A stretch of DNA of 64,000 nt from NCBI GenBank assembly GCA_958295665.1, contig OY282560.1, positions 97,069,930-97,133,929 on the forward strand, given 5' to 3'. Both the position numbers and the translations under genes were made by a program. Below are positions 63,401-64,000 of this stretch, one piece after another; the first letter of the stretch is position 1, and each line of letters begins with the position of its first letter. A model generated the notes under the pieces. It worked only from the letters and a program-made list of their open reading frames with translations, made no database searches and was not told the origin of the DNA. The DNA comes from Tipula vernalis. Its lineage: Eukaryota > Arthropoda > Insecta > Diptera > Tipulidae.

Positions 63401-64000
63401 TTACAGGTCCCGTAACCTATTGATAGAGGTATCAACCATCGTAATCGGACCATTTAAGATTTTTGCCGCCCAAAACTTGTGGGCTATAGCACAGTTGATT
63501 TTCAATAAAATTGAATTTTCTAAGAAATGTTTAGAAATAATCGAGCAATCAAAATGAAAATTGTCACAGCAATTACAGGTCCCGTAACCTATTGATAGAG
63601 GTATCAACCATCGTAATCGGACCATTTTAGATTTTTGCCGCCCAAAAACTTGTGGGCTATAGCACAGTTGATTTTCAATAAAATTGAATTTTCTAAGAAA
63701 TGCTAAGAAATAATCGAGCAATCAAAATGAAAATTGTCACAGCAATTACAGGTCCCGTAACCTATTGATAGAGATATCAACCATCGTAATCGGACCATTT
63801 AAGATTTTTGCCGCCCAAAACTTGTGGGCTATAGCACAGTTGATTTTCAATAAAATTGAATTTTCTAAGAAATGTTTAGAAATAATCGAGCAATCAAAAT
63901 GAAAATTGTCACAGCAATTACAGGTCCCGTAATCTATTGATAGAGGTATCAACCATCGTAATCGGACCATTTTAGATTTTTGCCGCCCAAAAACTTGTGG
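51451..64000. repeat. Satellite zone 4: mosaic rich in 172- and 174-bp units
   Basis: Hybrid units join the TTCAAATTGTC left half to the standard ACCATCGTAATCGGACCATT right half. 172-bp and 174-bp units are frequent. A 25-unit block (53.74-56.1 kb) recurs at 58.06-60.4 kb with an offset of 4,317 bp, including the private changes CAACTACAGG (54259/58576) and GTAATCTATTG (55656/59973). Further repeats: 60.95-61.49 kb at 62.32-62.86 kb (offset 1,367) and 59.05-59.8 kb at 63.01-63.75 kb (offset 3,958). Confidence 0.82.
61650..61710. repeat. Rearranged satellite unit
   Basis: Instead of CGAGCAATC... the unit reads CGAGCAGGTCCCAAAACCTACAGGTCCCAAAACC, that is, a deletion of the AATCAAAATTC...AATT part with a 16-bp local duplication of ACAGGTCCCAAAACCT. 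It makes the unit shorter than its neighbours and explains why the local 8-unit offset is 1,367 rather than about 1,380. Confidence 0.85.

Larger units (their letters stand above)
32276..64000. repeat. 173-bp satellite array, about 183 units, open at the right edge
   Basis: Uninterrupted head-to-tail repeats starting CGAGCAATCAAAATGAAAAT. The usual unit is 173 bp, with common 172-bp (one fewer A in GCCCAAAACTTG) and 174-bp (one more T in GATTTTTTGCCG) versions. Each unit has a short palindrome TTCAATAAAATTGAA and an inverted pair GCCCA/TGGGC around AAAACTTG. Each unit opens minus-strand ORFs of about 64 codons, but 173 is not a multiple of 3 and the frame always closes, so they are not genes. 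This is probably a major (peri)centromeric or heterochromatic satellite; location is inference. Confidence 0.97.

Noticed and set aside
32338..63970. Dozens of near-identical minus-strand 64-106-codon ORFs (and 66-codon plus-strand ones) in the satellite
   Set aside because: They recur at the satellite period, run across unit boundaries and close because 173 is not a multiple of 3. Length variants come only from 172/174-bp units. There is no start context or family similarity, so they are a by-product of the repeat.
32276..64000. CRISPR-like array
   Set aside because: There are no unique spacers between repeats: the whole unit is repeated head to tail in a eukaryotic genome.
32276..64000. 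CENP-B-box-like motif in the 173-bp unit
   Set aside because: No sequence resembling the CENP-B box was found by eye; the centromere link remains only an inference from array size.

Overview
This is an AT-rich eukaryotic nuclear window, most likely from an insect and probably a fly. The evidence is spliced coding exons with His/Gln and poly-Pro tracts, a BEL/Pao LTR retrotransposon, a DUF4780/RNase H non-LTR retrotransposon of the kind common in Diptera, and very long satellite arrays. No bacterial features, tRNA, rRNA or CRISPR were seen.

Layout. (1) 1-2270: tandem array of a ~136-bp unit in which two subtypes alternate. (2) 2271-5870: intron end, a large 3' coding exon (3638-5253, + strand) and its probable 3' UTR. 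(3) 6060-19660: AT-rich sequence built from degenerate short 'TCTCGAAAA / TCGAATAAT' motifs. It is organised as a ~7.4-kb segment (copy A, 6891-14275) and a shorter tandem copy (copy B, 14305-19660). Copy A carries two further internal tandem duplications and two copies of a ~353-bp MITE-like element; copy B has the empty site. (4) 19920-24605: a decayed BEL/Pao element, 19925-24600, with a perfect 5-bp TCCCT target duplication. Its 5' LTR is cut to 33 bp and followed by an inverted RNase H fragment; gag and pol have frameshifts and internal deletions. (5) 24572-28350: 11 tandem copies of a ~345-bp unit that starts with the last 29 bp of the BEL 3' LTR, so the array amplified the LTR/flank junction after the insertion. 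(6) 28998-29107: a short terminal coding exon in the same splice phase as a donor inside the first exon, followed by a very AT-rich 3' UTR/intergenic stretch. (7) 30431-31757: minus-strand non-LTR retrotransposon remnant in which an ORF1 (DUF4780-like) piece is fused to the RNase H and 3' end of ORF2. (8) 32035-32273: a 76-bp direct duplication with 163-bp spacing. (9) 32276-64000 (running off the window): about 183 copies of a 173-bp satellite, in zones with different variants, 172/174-bp length variants and several multi-unit higher-order duplications.

Host gene reading: the + strand gene has either a long C-terminus (reading through 3895 to the stop at 5253) or a short one (splice 3895 to 28998, stop at 29105). 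The ~25-kb intron would contain the long-form tail, the degenerate repeats, the BEL element and the 345-bp array. The upstream exons are outside the window and I do not recognise the protein. The most distinctive observations are the satellite that captured an LTR end, the composite terminal exon, the datable order of duplications around the MITE, and the sharply zoned higher-order structure of the 173-bp satellite. I see no evidence of a new enzymatic or defence system.
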